Of a stretch of 64,000 bases of DNA, positions 1 to 11,156 are shown piece by piece (position 1 is the stretch's first letter; the number at the start of each line of letters is the position of its first letter). Position numbers and translations under genes: made by a program. The notes below the pieces were generated by a model that worked only from the letters and a program-made list of their open reading frames with translations, did no database searches and was not told where the DNA came from. The stretch comes from Mycocentrospora acerina. Taxonomy: Eukaryota; Ascomycota; Dothideomycetes; Pleosporales. The DNA lies in NCBI GenBank assembly GCA_022701365.1, contig JAKUHH010000389.1, positions 496,001 through 560,000 of the forward strand. The letters are read 5' to 3'.

Positions 1-489
1 CGGTGGTTCCGTTGTCCGCAGCACATCCTTTCAAGGCCGTGGCTCTCGGTAGCGCGGGGCATTGATCTTCCCGAGACGATTGGGCGTAGTATGACGACTG
101 CAGCCGTCGCAGCTTTGCAGTCAGGAACGCTCGCAGCTCGCACACTGCGCACCCGCACCTAGCACGCCCGCTCTCGCACGCCGCCCGGCGCCGTGATTGC
201 TCGACACGCCCGCCAGACGCTGCGGTGACGCACGAGGGCCTGCCATCGGGTTGGGTCCATGACCGCAGGACAGGCTAGCTATCGCTACCACTATCATCTC
301 ACTACTAGCTGTAGGTAAGTCGAGCCCGCCCTCGGCGCTTCCGTCATGGCCTGCCCCTCGACTGCTCAGCGCTGCACTGGACTGCACTGCTCAGCGCTGC
401 ACCGCACCGCACTGACAGCCCCCAATCCGTCCTGACACGCCCTGACCCGCCCTGACCAGACCCTTGCCCTCCACCACCGCCGTCCCAGC
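1..489. other. 5' flank of the HAL4-like kinase gene
   Basis: No gene is supported here. The stretch is the promoter and leader of the kinase gene that starts at 490. It contains a 17-bp direct repeat (361-377 and 386-402, period 25 bp) and, just before the start codon, a run of CCTGAC units around 433-460. Open frames on the minus strand here continue antisense to the kinase gene and look like GC-driven shadows. Confidence 0.6.
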
Positions 490-2871
490 ATGGCGTCGAC
501 TCCCCACGAGCCGCCGCAGTCGGTGCGCTTCAGCGACGTCCACGAGGAAATCCAGCCCGCGCATGTGTCGCCCGCCCCCGCCGACGACGCTGCCGCCGAC
601 GCCCCGCTGAGCCCCCAGGCAGAGGCCGAGCTGCGCAACCTCTCGTCGACGCTGCACAAGGCCCGTCTCCAGACGGCGCGCATGGGCAACTTTGCCTACG
701 AGCCCGTCTCGCTGCCGCCCTCCCGAGTAAGCCGGGCCAGCACCCAGCTCCCACACGCCCCAGGGCCGCCCATGGCTAACACATGCAACAGGCCCCGTCT
801 CCCTCGCCCGTCTCCCGCACAGGCTCGGGCCACTCCTCCCATGTCCAGTCGCTGCTGCACTCCCCGCCGCTGACCCCGGCGGGCACGTCTTCGCGAGACG
901 ACGCCCACGCCGCCGTCCCGCAGTCGAGGAAGCTGTCCACCGACCCCGCCATGATGACTCCCCAGGTCTCCCCCCCACACGAGCCCCCGCCCACCTCCAT
1001 GGACTCGTCGGTGCACGAGCAGCCGCGTCCGCCACCCGCCATTGCTACTTCGCAGAGGCCGTCGTCCCGCCCCTCGTCCGTCTCGGATGCCTCTGATGTC
1101 TCTGGCGTGGTCCAGCCGCTTCCAGGACACGGTCCAATCTTCACCGTCGGCCCTGCTGGCGATTCTCTGCCCGTATCGCGAGACGCCAGCCCTTCCGGGT
1201 CGGCCGGAAGTCGTACTCCGGGACACAACTCGCCGGGCGCATCTACCCCGACCTCTGTCACCTTTAGCCGTCCGTTTACCCCCCATGGCGACAAAGACGA
1301 CCCTTACTCTCGCTCCAAACGTGTGCCTCAGCCAAAAAACCTCGACTCGCTCGATGCCCGATTCATCTTTGGTAGCCGCGATAGTCGCAGGCGCAACAAC
1401 AACTCGGCATCCTCTTCCACCACTTCCCTGGCAGCACGAAACAAAAGCAGCACCTCGGACAGAGACGACGACAAGAGATCGAGTGTGTTTAGCAACTATG
1501 GCAAACCCTCGAGCCGTCACAGCTCTGATGTAGAAAGCGAAGCGAAATCCAGCTCAGGCAAGCATCATGGATCCATGTCTGAGCTCAAGCGTTTCTTCCG
1601 AATCGGCCACAAGCACAAGGACAAGGAGAAGCACGAGAAGCACGAAAAGTCCCCGGCGCCATCCATCAGGAAAGAAAAGCCTATCCGGACGAGCAAGACT
1701 GGATTAATTTCTCCTTCTCTTACTCAAGGGACGCCCAACGTGCCGTTTGCCGACGATCATGGCCTCGAAAGCAAATACGGTAAATTCGGAAAAGTCCTTG
1801 GATCGGGTGCTGGAGGGTCCGTTCGATTGATGAAGCGCAGCAGCGACGGGACCACTTTTGCTGTAAAGCAATTCCGTGCCAGACACTCGTACGAATCAGA
1901 ACGTGATTACAGCAAGAAAGTCACAGCCGAGTTCTGCATAGGCTCAACTCTCCACCATGGCAATATCATCGAGACGATGGACTTGGTAAACGAAAAAGGC
2001 AACTACTACGTTGTCATGGAATACGCACCTTTCGATCTCTTCGCAATCGTCATGACTGGAAAGATGAGTCGCGAAGAAGTCAACTGCTGCACTCTCCAAA
2101 TTTTCAATGGTGTGAGCTATATCCATAGCATGGGTCTAGCCCACCGGGATCTGAAGCTCGACAACGTAGTGGTCAACGAGCATGGAATCATGAAGATTAT
2201 TGATTTCGGAAGCGCAGCCGTGTTCCGATATCCGTTTGAAAACGAGATTGTGCTTGCGAGTGGTTAGTTTACTCCAGTTATGCTTTTTTATTCGCTTCGA
2301 CTAACAAAGTGCAGGCATTGTCGGGTCAGATCCTTACCTTGCACCGGAAGTGTATGATCTTTCCAAATACGATCCCCAGCCAACGGATATTTGGTCATTG
2401 GCTATCATATTCTGCTGTATGACACTACGCCGATTCCCTTGGAAAGCACCACGAGTTTCCGACAATTCATACAAGCTATTTGTTTCACCTCCCAATGACG
2501 GTCCGAAAGCAATTACCGGCTCCGAACCTATTTCCCCTCGTCATTCCGCGGTTCCGAATCAGGCTACTTCAGCCGACGTCTCATCCTCGGCAAATAGCCA
2601 AAATACACAGCAACCTACAGTCATCAAGGGTCCCTGGCGACTGCTACGCCTTCTACCCAGGGAGAGTAGGCACATCATCGGCAAGATGTTAGAGCTCGAC
2701 CCGAAGAAACGGGCCACTTTGCAAGAGATCATGAGTGACAGATGGGTCGAGAACAGTCATGTGTGCTCGCAGGAAGAGGGCGGCCGAGTCATCCGAGCAG
2801 AAGGACACAGCCATACGCTTGAGCCTGGAGCTGGAGCTCCACCACCTCCCAACGCACCACAGAAGAAGTGA
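490..2871 (+). CDS. sat4: HAL4/SAT4-family serine/threonine protein kinase
   Basis: Exons 490-726, 792-2262 and 2315-2871 give 754 residues. Residues 1-400 are a Ser/Pro/basic, low-complexity N-terminal half. The kinase domain starts near 408, with a glycine loop GSGAGGSV (416-423), the VKQF lysine (K438), HRDLKLDN with the catalytic aspartate (D532), DFG (D550) and a GSDPYLAPEV activation segment that spans the last intron. The long disordered N-terminus, the DFGSA form and the Pro-rich tail ending in QKK fit the fungal NPR/HAL kinases (yeast Sat4/Hal4, Hal5), which stabilise plasma-membrane transporters such as Trk1/2 potassium uptake. Both introns are GT-AG, and the second has a CTAAC branch site. 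The start codon is the first ATG in frame with the spliced product. Family assignment is firm; the potassium role is inferred from yeast. Confidence 0.9.
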
Positions 2872-4159
2872 GCGACTAGGCTTGCGTTTTCCATGCTCCA
2901 CGACCCCAAATACCACTAATATGGATTTGTAGTGCTGTGGTGATTGTCGGAACAGCATCCTATATCAGCCAGTAACGACTGAAGTTGTACATGTTGTACG
3001 GAAAACTCGTGTGTGTAGTATTTCGTGATGTTGGGGGTTTTTTGGGGACCTCATCCGCTTCCGTGTCCAGCCTTCCTAGCATGCCTAATCAGGTCTGGTA
3101 TTTGGGATTTCCTCTTTTTGCAAGCTCACTTTCCTCAAATTTAGACGTTTGGCGTTGAGCGGATATCTTACTCTTACCAGACTCGCAGGTGGCTTCTTCT
3201 CTTTGTGAAAAGACTGTTATTGTTAATCATCGCTTCGTGTAACCTTGGTGGAGGGAGGAGTTGATGGCTGAAAACCTGTGGATGATAATTTCTGTTGTTA
3301 GTTAATCTTTTTGAGTAGAGCAAAATGCTAAAACTTGTGCAATAGCACAGTGGATATAATAGAAAAGACGCTTCACTGCTTTCCTAGATAATCCTCTCAA
3401 CATCTGCCGTTGAAACCCACTGCGTCTCTCTCGCTCTCGCTATTTGGTTTATTCGCCGAACAAAACTGTGGTGTGCATGTCCGTCGTGATATCTAAACAA
3501 CACCAACTACCGACGTTTGCGATACCAAGAGATAACCCACTCAAACTTAGAGTTTGATATTCTCCGTCCTAATCTCTCCGTCTTTGATCAAGTACCCACC
3601 CCCTCACTCTCAGCACGCCAATCCCTTGCCTTTATCACCTCCAGCCGAGATCCACGGACCTTACTCGGCTCACGCCAAACTCCCCCACCTCGGCACCCGA
3701 AGCACATCCCACCCGCCCATCCGCCTCCCCAGCCAGTCGTCGCTGACTACCCCAATATACGCCGTTGAGCAAATCAACACCTGTCGGTAGAAGCAGTATC
3801 TATTGTAGTAGTAGACGGATACCTACCTAGGTAGCTCGGCCTAACTCCCCCGCAAAGCCGACCTGCCGCAGAGTGTGCACGTGCACATATTATTCATATA
3901 CACGCACACGCACGTGCAACGCACACACGACGCGTCACAGCGTTAGCTTAACAGCACGACAACCCACCCCTCCTCTACCGATTAGAGCAGAATACGTCAC
4001 TGGCTGCGTAAGGGTAGCTCCTTTCTCTGTCTCCCCCCCATGACGGCATGAAAGAAAAAAATGGATGCATTGCCTTTTACCTTGCTAAGGAAAAGTAGGA
4101 CCGCATGTAGAGTGTGGGGCGCCTTGGGGGCTTTAAGAGTCATAGATTAAGAGTGAGAG

Positions 4160-4230
4160 ACAGAAAGAGAGAGAGATAGATAGATAGATGCATAGATGCA
4201 TAGATGCATAGATAGAGAGATAGATAGATG
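4160..4230. repeat. GATA / GCATAGAT microsatellite
   Basis: An imperfect GA/GATA tract with three GCATAGAT-like octamers embedded. It lies in the long gap between the kinase and acetyltransferase genes. The GATA units also match the core of fungal GATA-factor sites, but as a simple repeat this means little. Confidence 0.85.
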
Positions 4231-4360
4231 GGCAGGATGTGCCCCGGATGCAGAACTGTCAGGTCGGGTATGTATGTAGTTAATTGTTGGGGTTTTATAA
4301 TGCATTGGTTGCAAAAGCCACTAGGTGATCAGAGCAAAATCCTCACTCGATGGACTGGGG

Positions 4361-4394
4361 TTACCTACCTACCTACCTACCTAACCTAACCTAC
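4361..4394. repeat. CCTA/CCTAA microsatellite
   Basis: Four to five CCTA units followed by two CCTAA units. This differs from the fungal telomere unit (CCCTAA), so it is taken as a simple repeat, not an interstitial telomere. Confidence 0.8.
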
Positions 4395-5685
4395 TTTTAT
4401 TTCTTGCCTGGGTATTTGCTGGATGCTGATAAGTTGGAGGGAAGGGAGGGGTTTTTTTTTTAAAACACAAAACTAATACTAATGCTGATGTTTGGCCCGC
4501 GGTGCGTGCCGCGTGGAGAGGGAGAAGCTGAGACGGGGAGGATGGGGTTGTGCGCAGTAGGGTGTTTCACGTCTGCGCGATCGCCTCTGTGTTTGAGGTG
4601 CGGGTTGGACTGGACGTGTATGTATGTGCTTGGAGGGGTAGCGAGGGGCTGGACGTGGTGGACTCGCGTACGGTTGCCCTGTGCGTTGTGTTTTCCTGCC
4701 TGTCTTGTTTGACTTGGGCAGTGTCTTGTTTGACTGGGGGGAAGGGGGGTTGTTTGCGACACGGCATGACAAGGGGTATGCGTTCTTCAACCGGTTGATT
4801 TGAGTGCGCGGAGCTTGCCGGGTGAGATAGGATCCCCTTCTTTTGTAAAATATGGTTTGTAGATGGAGGTATAGATAGGTAGATAGATAGGCAAATAGAT
4901 GGATGGTCGCGTCGAATCAATAAAGGATGATGGAATGGGATCGGAAGGCGTCGGACATGAACATGCCATCATCATCTTCACAAGCCAGACGTCTGTCCAT
5001 GGGCACAGCAAGCAGAAAAAAATGCTCATCACAAAACTAACCAACCAGCTAATTCCTACCCGCACCTGCACATGCCCTGGTCCCGCAAACTGATCAGACC
5101 AGACCTCTCCTCGCACACAGCACCACAACGAAAAAAAAAAAAAAAGTCCAGACATGACACCCTTCGGAATGCGACAAGCGTCTTATTCTTAGCTTGCGCG
5201 TACAGCCAATAAAGCCCCTGCTACACCCTTGCTCCCGCCCACTGGCGCGGAGTGTCTGGCGCGGCTAAGAAGGCCTGACGAAGATCGTGGCCGGGGAGGG
5301 CGCACACCCCAGGCATGGCTTGTACCGGGATCAGTTGGGGCTGTTTTCAGTCTTGGCTCAAGGGAAGAAAGAACCAATACTTAGACGCGCATTTTTCCTC
5401 ATCCCACAATCTCTTCTCTGTGTGTTTTGTTTCTTTGCTTTTTTATTTAACCGTTGCGTTGCAAAGACGAACAACAGAAATTTCTCTCAACCAAAACACC
5501 TACCTCATTTGCCTACCAAACTCTATTCTCTAATATCGCCGTGTTTTGGAACTCTTTTGTCGATCAAGTGGCTGGACCTCTCTCTATCTCTATCTCTGTT
5601 CTGCTCTCTGCCTATCAAACCTACTCGATAGTCGTGTTTGCATTTCTTTGGAAGAGTATTTGATTGTTTGGTTGCACACTCTCGA

Positions 5686-6906
5686 ATGGGCATCATGGGT
5701 CGTCAACTTCCTCCAAGCCACCTCAAGGTTGCGCCTGGGGCGCATGGCTTTCCACAAAGACATTTCATGGGAGAGACTGCTATTATCAACCCCATCTCAG
5801 GATTCGAAAAGGCTATCCCCTCCTTACCTGGCCTACCGGGATTGAGAACAAGTGCCGGTATGTTTGTTTGTTTACGCAGTGTTTACATGGTCGGGTCTGT
5901 ACGCTAACACTGCATCGTAGCATTTCTCACATCACTGAGTGTCAATCTTCGAATCGACCCAGACCTCCCCTCGCCAATGCTAACTCCAACGACATTCCGT
6001 CTGGGAAGCTTCTCACACTATCCCCTTCCGTCTACGCCATTGACCTTTTCCACACTACCACCTGCGTACAACCCATACCCGTCGCCAGCAGCATACAAGG
6101 TTGTCTCGTCTCCCGAAGCATCAATATCCATTGCAGAGCCATCCCAAGAGCCGCTACAGCTTTCAACCTCGACGGCAGAATCAGAAGATGATCACACCGA
6201 GGGCCTCCGCCTTATCGCCGACTCGGTAGCCCAGCAACGCCAAGCTGCAACCAAGACGATGCTCTCCCATCCTATCAATCTCGGTGCATACTTGTTCATC
6301 GTTGCAATCGCTGCACTCTACATGCGACACGACGTCTTCTCGCTCGGTACTACAGTCGGGGGCCTTACCTTGACGTTCCTTGCTGCCGTGCGATGGTTGA
6401 CTAGCGGCTATGTTGGCTTTGCAGAAGAGATTACCATGGATTGGCTTGGGGACGATAGGCTTATCGTTGTGAAATGGGGTGGTGACGTTATTGGTGCATT
6501 GGTGTTGGGCTGGGCGGATCATGACGCAGCAAAGAAGCGGGGCAGGAGAAGGAGGGGCAAGGCAGTGGTGAGGGCCTGGACAGTAAACTGGAAGTATCAG
6601 GGCAAAGGCGTCGGACAGGGGCTTTTGGAAGAGGCGGTTAAGATTGCGGGTGAAAAGGGTGCAGATGGAATTGTTTTTGATGGGGAGCATGCCAGTGAGT
6701 TTTTTTTTCTTTTCTCTCTCTCGTGTGATGTTTACTTGCAACATTGTACTGATTGGAAAACAGATTATAAGCGTGCTCTGCCTGCAATTTACAATGGTTT
6801 CCAGAATAAGCAGGAGGCGAAAGCAGAGAAGGCCTTGCGAAAGGTTGCAGATGAAAAGGGCAACTTCCGCCAGCGTCAGTCTTCCCCAACCTGGGGCAGC
6901 CGATAG
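5686..6906 (+). CDS. Membrane-anchored GNAT-family N-acetyltransferase
   Basis: Exons 5686-5857, 5921-6694 and 6764-6906 encode 362 residues. A Pro/Ser-rich N-terminal third is followed by two hydrophobic stretches at about 177-192 and 200-217, then a GNAT fold (about 225-325). The acetyl-CoA loop reads QGKGVG (284-289), a good match to the Q/R-x-x-G-x-G/A motif. A basic loop (KKRGRRRRGK) sits just before it. The second intron is 69 nt, in frame and free of stops, so an unspliced message would also be translatable, but splicing removes a poly-Phe/Leu insertion. The start could also be the ATG at 5695. The substrate is unknown; the hydrophobic hairpin before the catalytic domain suggests action at a membrane. 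Confidence 0.78.
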
Positions 6907-7606
6907 ACCACACAAGATCACTGGGAAGAGAAGGGATTCTAGGAAAGCCGGGGTGTGCAGTGCTCCCTTTTTTTTGTGTTGCGGCGTCAATTTTTTTTCC
7001 TTGCAAGATACCCCCATTCCTCTCGTTGAGATACCCGATCCGATCGTTAGATATTTCTTCAGTAGTTGGCGTTTTAATTCCTAGATTCTGGAGCGTAAGG
7101 CCCGAATTCTTACATTGTACAAAGCTCACTAGAGTCCAATCATAACATTTTCTAGTAGCCTGCTGACACAATCCTCCCCACATCCTCGACTTGAATGGCC
7201 TGACGTGTTGCTATCGTCCCGTATATTTGGTCATCTGGCAACCATTGTATTTGACCTCATCCAGATGCCTTATCGCGCCATACATGGTGGTTGAGATGCT
7301 GATAACACTGCATGAATAGACTCTTGTTATCAGTCTTTGACGCTTTCATCTGGTTCGCGGACGCCCCGCATGACCACCCCTCCATCGCCATCCCCTGCCT
7401 CCAAGCCTTCTGCAAGCCTCACGTGCCAAGATGCATTTATGCGGCAAGTACGAACATCAACCACGCCGCCTCGCACATACTTTTGGTCTCTTTCAGGACG
7501 GCAGCATGACGCCACTTTTAAGGGGACAACTCCTCCAGGTTAAAGCTAAAGAGTTTGACAAGGGCCTCTGGCAGTCTGCGTAAAGAAGATACCGGATGTG
7601 GTTCAC
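6907..7606. other. Convergent intergenic region
   Basis: This is the 3' flank of both the acetyltransferase gene (+) and the MZT1 gene (-). It has T runs near 6965 and 6991 that may serve 3' end formation. No further gene is supported; short open frames at 7312-7543 overlap each other on both strands without family features. Confidence 0.55.
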
Positions 7607-8032
7607 TCAGCGCGCACCTGACGGATCTTCAGCATCGCCATCAACAGAAGATACTGGGTACTCTTCGCGAAGCTGCTGTATGACTTTCTGTGTCGCGATA
7701 TGGTTAGCCAATACGAATAGTGCAGAAGAAAGACTACGCCTCAATATCAAGCCGCGCACTACGTGGTGCAAAGCTGCTGTGCCGCAACAAAAGCACAGAG
7801 TCGAATGTTACGTACTGCCAATGCCTCGGGATTCGCCCCGTTCTCAATCAGTGACACACAGTAAGAGAGCTGTTGGCGGTCAAGATGGGTGTTCTAGTCA
7901 CTGTTAGACACACGTGAACAACAAGATGTTGGGAAATGATCGTACGAGCAGCGTCGCGATTTCGTGCAAAATGTCGATGACTTCGCGGGCTGCTCGGCGG
8001 CGCACATCGGCCGAGGGTTGTTCAGCAGGCAT
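7607..8032 (-). CDS. mzt1: Mitotic-spindle organizing protein 1 (MOZART1)
   Basis: Three small exons on the minus strand, 8032-7946, 7893-7816 and 7687-7607, join to an 81-residue protein. The core reads AREVIDILHEIATLL (exon 1), LDRQQLSYCVSLIENGANPE (exon 2) and AKVIQQLREEYP across the last junction. This is the helical MOZART1 signature, and family members are typically 70-85 residues. Mzt1 binds the N-termini of gamma-tubulin complex proteins and is needed to activate and recruit microtubule-nucleating complexes at spindle pole bodies. Introns are 52 and 128 nt, both GT-AG. The ATG at 8032 is chosen because it directly precedes the conserved core; no good upstream in-frame coding sequence extends it. 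The acidic C-terminal tail (DGDAEDP) is typical. Because no exon exceeds 90 nt, the gene is easily missed. Confidence 0.9.
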
Positions 8033-9232
8033 GTTGAGAAGTGCTTTGATTGGATTGATGATACTGTGTGGAAAGGTGGGTTGAGTTGTTGGTGCGGCGC
8101 GTTGTTTCCCAACATCTAGTTGTTTGACTCTCGAAGTTCGCGACGCGACTGCCCCGCATATGCTTGGCAACCCCTCTTACACGAGATCTCACTACCAGCC
8201 TCCTTCACTCCATGACATCAACACCAGCTACTAAGTGTCAATGATGCAGAACACTACATTAGAGCATAAACGGCCGTAAGAATAATAGTATAAAATGTTG
8301 CTTTTGTGATTGCAATGGCATTGAATGAAGGTTTCTAAGACCTACCTTGACTGGTCAAATCTATTTCAAGCTCACCACCAGACATCAAATTCATAGTTCA
8401 AATACTGTAAAATAGCCCTAGATCCGCATTAAGGAGGGTTTCTCAAGGATATGGCTTTGAAGCAAACCAAGATTCCAAGCGGCAGAGCGTGGCGTACCTT
8501 TCATGTACAAGTCCCGCCTCTTATGGACTTCTTTTAACCCAAATAAGCCCTACTCACACCGCCCAAGATTCCTTCAGTCCCACGTCCTGACAAAACCAAC
8601 CCCGACCTCTTGCATGCTCACACTAATATCTCATTCGGTACAGACGATTATATTATGATATTCTGCGCAGCCTAAACGATCCGGGTTAGACTGGAGAAGT
8701 CCTCACAGACACAGGTGACCAAGTCAATTTCAGCGTTGAGAAAAAGAGTCTCGGTGATGCGAACTGTGAGCCTGGAGCGAAGGGACGCAACAAAAACGCA
8801 ATGTATTATTTAAACAGAGCACATGACCACCAAGATAGTTCGAATTATGGTGCAGGATATCATGATGTTGAAGCTGCGCCTGGAGGACAACGGTTGAGCC
8901 GAAACGAGTTTGATTAAAAAAGAAGGGCGCGAAGTAAGCAACTAGCAGTATCAGGATGATGAAGAAGTCGTGTAGGATACTGTAGTTCCCTGATTCATGA
9001 TAATCTGAGTAGCGTACATCTTGATGGTATCAGCATTTCCGTATGTGGATGTTCGCGACGACACTCAATGCTTGATGCTCTCCCAAGCTCTAACTGGCGA
9101 ACCCCGCGGCCGCTAGTCCCTAGCCCCACTAACACGTGCCCTTGAAATTCACATCTTGGACCTTGCAACGCCGCAACCGTGCCGTGCAGGATCTTGCGCC
9201 AGAATCCTGTGCTCTCAAGGAGCTCCGTCAAG
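8033..9232. other. Divergent intergenic region between mzt1 and the CCDC25 homologue
   Basis: A 1.2-kb shared promoter region for two divergent genes. No coding or RNA gene is supported, and the sequence is moderately AT-rich. The only open frames are short and lack any domain signal. Confidence 0.55.
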
Positions 9233-10227
9233 ATGGTGTACTACTTCTCTTCCAACACTGTGTCTCCTGCTGCCTTCATCTATGTCGGCAAGGACAAGGT
9301 CGAAAGTGTGTAAAATTCAACTCTGAAATGAATGTCGTTGGAGGAGAAGGAGCTAATTTGAAGTAGACGAGGAGCTGATCAAATACGGTTGGGAGGAAGA
9401 TGTTTGGTTCCACGTTGACAATCTATCTTCGGCGCATATTTATGTTCGGTTGCCAGAGGGCGAGGACTGGGACAAGATTACCCAAGATTTGCTGGTCGAC
9501 TGTGCGCAATTGACGAAGGCGAACAGTATTGAAGGTACGTTCAGTTGTTGAGTGTTTGGGGGGTTGGTTATGGCAACTTTGTCAGCGAGGGGAATAGTTG
9601 AGCCTGTGAAGACGAGTATTGACGCATTTTAGGCAACAAGAAAGACAATATCACGGTGATCTACACACCATGGTCCAATCTGAAGAAAGATGGAAGTATG
9701 GCGGTAGGACAGGTGGGATTCAAGGACCAGAGAAAGGTAAGAAACATGAGATGTGGCGGTTTTGCATTGTTGGACTCGGCTCACTGAAAATATATCAGGT
9801 CAAAAAGATCCACGTTGAGAAGCGGGAAAATCCCATTGTGAACCGCCTCAATAAGACCAAGGTTGAGAAGTTCCCTGATCTAAGGCAGGAGAGAGAAACC
9901 AGACAACAGGAGCTGAGGAAACGAGACAGAGACGCTCAACAAACCAGAGTGAGCATTTCTCCCTACAACACATCGCTCACTACTGTAGTCTATTTCCTAT
10001 TACATTTCATTCATATATTCGGAGCATCTCTACCAGGATCCTGCTACGCCAATACCTTAATATGCTGACTTTCACTACAGCGCAAAGAGGAAGCCCGCGT
10101 TGCTAAAGAACGAAAGGAGCTGGCCTGGAAGCGAGACCACGCCTACGATGATATCTTCACTGAGGACAATCTCGAACAGTCGAGCAATCAAGACCGGGAT
10201 GAAGACTTCCTGGACGATTTCATGTAG
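9233..10227 (+). CDS. jlp2: CCDC25/Jlp2 homologue (NFACT-R / DUF814 domain)
   Basis: Five exons (9233-9305, 9367-9534, 9633-9736, 9799-9948, 10081-10227) give 213 residues. The protein begins MVYYFSSNTVSPAAFIYVGK and continues with NEELIKYGWEEDVWFHVD, LVDCAQLTKANSIEG and VIYTPWSNLKKDGSMAVGQV, which are diagnostic of the DUF814/NFACT-R domain of human CCDC25 and yeast Jlp2. The second half is a charged helix (RQERETRQQELRKRDRDAQQ) ending in an acidic tail EDFLDDFM. The exon 1/2 junction was chosen because it restores the conserved KVENEELIKYGW. All introns are GT-AG, 61-132 nt. Fungal function is unclear; mammalian CCDC25 is reported as a DNA-binding membrane sensor, and the related NFACT-R module occurs in ribosome quality-control factors. 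The gene is convergent with the LYR protein gene at 10366. Confidence 0.92.
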
Positions 10228-10365
10228 TCCAAGTGCGTATGTCTTCGGAGGTCCCAAGAATGAGTGCATCGATGTATCGTTTGTACGCTCGTGCGCTACT
10301 GGCGAGACGTGGTCAATCACATAGTGAACGGTGTTTGGTGGTAGATTTGGTGAAGCATGGAAACT

Positions 10366-10821
10366 TCAATTAGGATCGCGGAGGGTCATAGAGGGGAGAC
10401 AAAGGCCCATACTCTCATTCAACATACGAATGTTGTGGTTGAAGGTATCAAATGCGGTGGTCTTTATTTCGAGCTCCTCGCGAGTGCTGGAAGGCATTAG
10501 TTTTCATAGGCGTATGCAGCGGGGTGGCACGCACAGTGTCCTCGCCTTGGGCTTCGATCTGCCACCCTTTTCCTGTGTCCACCAGACAAAGAGGAGGTTC
10601 TTCAGTATCTTGTGTTCCAGCCCATTCTCCCTTGCCGCATAGCGCAGAAACTCAAGTGTGGCCTGAATCTTGGGTGAATCGAAATCGGCAACGGAGCCCT
10701 TGCGGAAAGCTATACGGAGGCGGTCGCGAAGGGTGTAGCGCGCAGGCTTGGAGAAATGAATGGCTCTCAAGCTGTGGCGGTACAGATGCCTGTACGCATG
10801 CACGATTGCTTCGCTGGTCAT
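10366..10821 (-). CDS. LYR-motif protein, DUF1763-like, probably mitochondrial
   Basis: Two exons on the minus strand, 10821-10535 and 10486-10366, encode 135 residues. The N-terminus reads AYRHLYRHSLRAI, with the LYR tripeptide at residues 13-15. It is followed by a Phe/Arg-rich helix (RDRLRIAFRKG), NTLEFL-like helix 3 (IQATLEFLRYAARENGLEH) and a conserved KNLLFVWW segment. Splicing a 48-nt intron (GTGCGT donor, ACTAAT branch region, TTCCAG acceptor) adds a C-terminus containing NHNIRMLNESMGLCLP, which matches my recollection of the fungal DUF1763 family and is much better than the unspliced tail. LYR proteins act in mitochondria with acyl carrier protein, in complex assembly or the mitoribosome. 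The exact role here is unknown. Confidence 0.82.
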
Positions 10822-11156
10822 TGCGGTGAATGCTGAAGAAGCGCGTCACCCTGAGACGCTCACGGTTGCGATTGGGCGTCGGCGAAAGTCCGCGCCGGGC
10901 GCAGGCGCCACCCAGTCGCCCGCCTCACCTTACATTACCTCACCGGCTCCTCCTCTCGCTCCTCGCACAACCCTCCTGCTTTCCTCGAGTGACTGGGGCT
11001 TGTAGACACATTTAGACATCTCTGGACCGCTGTGCTCCATCTGTAGACACTCGCCATCTGTACTAACCATTCTCCACGCAGTCTGAGGCGTAGGTCTGTG
11101 TGTGAGCAATACCCTTTTTGCAGCGCCATCTATGCTATTCGCTGTCAACGTACATC
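10822..11156. other. Short divergent promoter between the LYR protein and the DUF2293 gene
   Basis: About 335 bp separate the two divergent start codons. No other feature is supported. Confidence 0.5.

Larger units (their letters stand above)
2872..5685. other. 2.8-kb intergenic region rich in microsatellites
   Basis: No coding gene is convincing. It should hold the 3' UTR of the kinase gene and the promoter and leader of the acetyltransferase gene. Visible structure: ACGTGC/CA-rich sequence at about 3880-3935, GATA/GCATAGAT repeats at about 4160-4230, CCTA/CCTAA repeats at 4361-4394, a T run near 4451-4462, more GATA repeats at 4865-4895, a 15-A run at 5131-5145 and pyrimidine-rich sequence at about 5395-5620 typical of fungal leaders. 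Confidence 0.6.

Noticed and set aside
696..1520. Long minus-strand frame (274 codons) antisense to the kinase gene
   Set aside because: It lies wholly within the GC-rich exon of the kinase gene, has Arg/Gly/Val-rich composition typical of an antisense shadow, and shows no domain.
4361..4394. Possible interstitial telomere repeat
   Set aside because: The units are CCTA and CCTAA, not CCCTAA, and only a few occur. Simple slippage explains it.
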